Shown here: positions 62,759 through 64,000 of the stretch, in pieces | Layout: every line of letters begins with the position of its first letter | Numbering within the stretch: the stretch's first letter is position 1 | Origin: Prevotella sp. | GTDB taxonomy: Bacteria; Bacteroidota; Bacteroidia; Bacteroidales; Bacteroidaceae | NCBI GenBank assembly: GCA_017619375.1 | Contig: JAFZSL010000038.1 | Coordinates: forward strand, 111,389-175,388 | Reading direction: 5' to 3' | DNA length: 64,000 nt | Made by a program: the position numbers and the translations under genes | The notes under the pieces: generated by a model | What the model was told of the DNA's origin: nothing | Databases searched by the model: none | Seen by the model: the letters and a program-made list of their open reading frames with translations, nothing else

Positions 62759-62788
62759 AAAAAAGCCGGAGCCTTGTAGCCCCGGCAC
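62759..62788 (-). terminator. Terminator of the hicAB region
   Basis: On the minus strand a GCCGG...CCGGC hairpin (GCCGGGGCT, ACAA, GGCTCCGGC) is followed by six T, 30 nt after the hicB stop. The remaining 62585-62758 shows no gene. Confidence 0.8.
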
Positions 62789-62820
62789 GCCGTTGACAGC
62801 GATGTCGTCAAACAATAAAA

Positions 62821-63240
62821 CTATTCAACGGTGAGTAATTCACGCCCGATTTTGTGAAGGCCGTCCACGATACGCTGCCGTTGTTGCGCACGTGGTCGCT
62901 TGATGCCGTTCGCGTAATGAGACAGTTGTCGTTGGTTTATTCCGGTCGCACGGCTTATGGCGGCAAGCGTGACAAACGGCCCGTAGACATGAAGCAGGGT
63001 CGGAACGTCTACAAGGTTGTATTCAAGCTCATATTCTCCGTCACGCAACCACTGAGGGACATCATCGCCATCCTCAATCATGCCTTCTATATGGAAGCGC
63101 AGGGTCTCTGGAACCTCCCGCTGGAGTTCCTCATATGTACCGGCGGTGAGCACCACTGCCCCGGGCACATTCTCGCCAAGTGATGCGCCAAAGTTCTTGT
63201 CACACCATTGCACGTTAACTATAATCTTTTCCATCTTCAT
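62821..63240 (-). CDS. hicB: HicB-type antitoxin with C-terminal helix-turn-helix
   Basis: The 139-residue protein has the HicB fold at the N-terminus (KIIVNVQWCDKNFGASLGENVPGAVVLTAGTYEELQREVPETLRFHIEGM, residues 5-54), with the usual two-strand then long-helix order. A Xre-like DNA-binding end follows (ISRATGINQRQLSHYANGIKRPRAQQRQRIVDGLHKIG). It should bind and neutralise HicA and repress its own operon. It is intact and lies 48 nt behind the broken hicA. Confidence 0.88.
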   Translation of the reverse strand: MKMEKIIVNVQWCDKNFGASLGENVPGAVVLTAGTYEELQREVPETLRFHIEGMIEDGDDVPQWLRDGEYELEYNLVDVPTLLHVYGPFVTLAAISRATGINQRQLSHYANGIKRPRAQQRQRIVDGLHKIGRELLTVE

Positions 63241-63288
63241 TGTAGGTTAAAGGTTTTATTGTCTTTCTGTTTTTGAAGGAAAGGGCGG

Positions 63289-63479
63289 TCATTTCCACCC
63301 TGCCTGTTTCCATATGCTGTTCAGTAAAAATTGGCTTAACACTTCGTTGTCGTGGCCTCTCACTGTCACCTTGCCTGGCTTTGTCGGATGCTTGAACTGT
63401 CGGTGGATTTCCTCTTTTGTTCCACCCATCCGTCCTTGATGAACATCCTTATCACCTCTATCACTTTGTATCTTCTCAT
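63289..63479 (-). pseudogene. hicA: HicA mRNA-interferase toxin, frameshifted
   Basis: Read leftward from the ATG at 63479, frame 1 gives MRRYKVIEVIRMFIKDGWVE, the start of a HicA toxin. The rest of the toxin (GTKEEIHRQFKHPTKPGKVTV, then NSIWKQAGWK and a stop at 63289) is in another frame. The span is 191 nt, not a multiple of three. The catalytic His of HicA (HRQFKHP region) is preserved in the second frame. Frame 1 alone ends early at SQAR. Confidence 0.75.
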
Positions 63480-63600
63480 TGTTGTTATGTTTTATTGTTT
63501 GACTATGTAAAGGTAGTAAAAATAATACTATTATCCAAATATTTCGCCACTTTTTTTATAAGAAAATGCAACTCTTACAGCAAAATGTCGACACCTTCAA

Positions 63601-63681
63601 TCAAATTGACGACTCAAATCTGGTCATCGCGTCCACCACCGTCTCGTCGAGCAACTTGGCGTAAACCTGGCGCATGATCCG
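63601..63681 (-). pseudogene. Tyrosine-recombinase C-terminal scrap
   Basis: The minus strand reads IMRQVYAKLLDETVVDAMTRFESSI then stop. The V-Y-A-K-L-L-D pattern just after the catalytic Tyr region is typical of the last helix of Bacteroidetes tyrosine integrases. A stop lies just upstream (TGA-AGC-CGG-ATC), so only about 25 codons remain. It may be the leftover integrase of the element to its left. Confidence 0.55.
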
Positions 63682-63722
63682 GCTTCAAAAGCAGGAACGT
63701 TTGCTCATGATTTTAACATTTT

Positions 63723-63805
63723 GGTAATACTATCTATGTCTTATGGGTAATACATGGTAATACTTTTTTAACGTATGATAACGCACAAAAACGCGTGATA
63801 ACGCA
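63723..63805. repeat. Short direct repeats near the IS end
   Basis: GGTAATAC occurs at 63723-63730, 63746-63753 and 63756-63763. TGATAACGCA occurs at 63776-63785 and 63796-63805, 20 bp apart. The rest of 63482-63889 shows only the integrase scrap and no gene. Confidence 0.7.
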
Positions 63806-63889
63806 TCACTTCGGAACCATCACCTCCCCCTAATAGGGTGATTAACAAGTATTTACAAAGGGTCAGCGGATAAACCTGGTTGGCGGTGC

Positions 63890-63920
63890 TTGCATGGTCA
63901 AGAGTTATTTGTTACCTTTG
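63890..63920 (+). promoter_or_regulatory. Promoter of the IS transposase gene (leaderless layout)
   Basis: TTG at 63890-63892, 20 nt, TACCTTTG at 63913-63920, then only 4 nt to the ATG at 63925. Confidence 0.75.
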
Positions 63921-63924
63921 TGGC

Positions 63925-64000
63925 ATGAAATCAGAAACCTTATTGCGTGCCATCCTCCCCGATGTTCTTATAGACAACTTTGACGTGGTTAATTTCGAGA
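63925..64000 (+). CDS. Insertion-sequence transposase, N-terminal fragment (ISAon1-like)
   Basis: Only 25 codons are visible (MKSETLLRAILPDVLIDNFD and so on) before the window ends. The opening L-L-x-x-x-L-P-x-x-[LI]-x-x-x-F resembles the N-terminal region protein of ISAon1-type elements of Bacteroidetes, but the piece is too short to be sure. The promoter is typical and gives a leaderless transcript. The left inverted repeat of the IS could not be defined. Confidence 0.5.
   Translation, partial: MKSETLLRAILPDVLIDNFDVVNFE

Overview
The window reads as a chromosomal segment from a Bacteroidales species, most likely a plant-polysaccharide-degrading member of the Prevotellaceae. The evidence is Bacteroidetes-type promoters (TTG, 19-20 nt, TAnnTTTG) ahead of many genes, a hybrid two-component regulator of the polysaccharide-utilisation type, many secreted glycoside hydrolases, and a recurrent short C-terminal tail ending in a G-K-K-x-I pattern. 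No tRNA, rRNA or CRISPR array was seen.

Layout. 1-4.3 kb: end of an outer-membrane protein gene, a trypsin-like lipoprotein, glmS and rfbC. 4.3-6.2 kb: a glycerophosphodiesterase-family lipoprotein and a DUF4886 lipoprotein. 6.3-17.9 kb: one co-directional surface-polysaccharide operon (LicD, flippase, two acyltransferases, polymerase, GT11, GT32, GT4, GT26, a nucleotidyltransferase and a zinc-ribbon protein) with a secreted protein gene in the middle. 18-22.1 kb: glycerate kinase, a 5'-nucleotidase lipoprotein and small exported proteins. 22.3-39.2 kb: carbohydrate use. The operon HTCS regulator - uncharacterised secreted protein - GH3 runs leftward, followed by GH27 with a POT transporter and a divergent modular GH43 arabinanase with a dockerin-like end. 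39.3-46.8 kb: a type I restriction-modification operon holding a Fic-family AMP-transferase gene and a VbhA-like small gene. 47-55.3 kb: GH10 xylanase, DUF5715, GH125 and GH127. 55.7-59.6 kb: DUF4468 protein, hemerythrin-LuxR regulator and GH13 enzyme. 59.6-64 kb: decayed mobile DNA (a frameshifted phage-type polyvalent gene, hicB with a broken hicA, an integrase scrap and the start of an insertion sequence).

The glycoside hydrolases suit arabinoxylan, pectic arabinan and mannose- or galactose-containing side chains. No SusC/SusD pair is present, so the locus does not look like a complete classical PUL. Both sides of the space upstream of the HTCS gene carry paired ATGTATC boxes exactly 21 bp apart. 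These are the best candidates for its operators.

The most unusual points are the Fic/VbhA-like pair inside the restriction operon, the HTCS-linked direct repeats beside a gene-less promoter-to-terminator unit, two short non-coding elements with terminal inverted repeats and flanking direct repeats, several tandem repeats in intergenic spaces, and promoters placed 4-5 nt from start codons that imply leaderless mRNAs.
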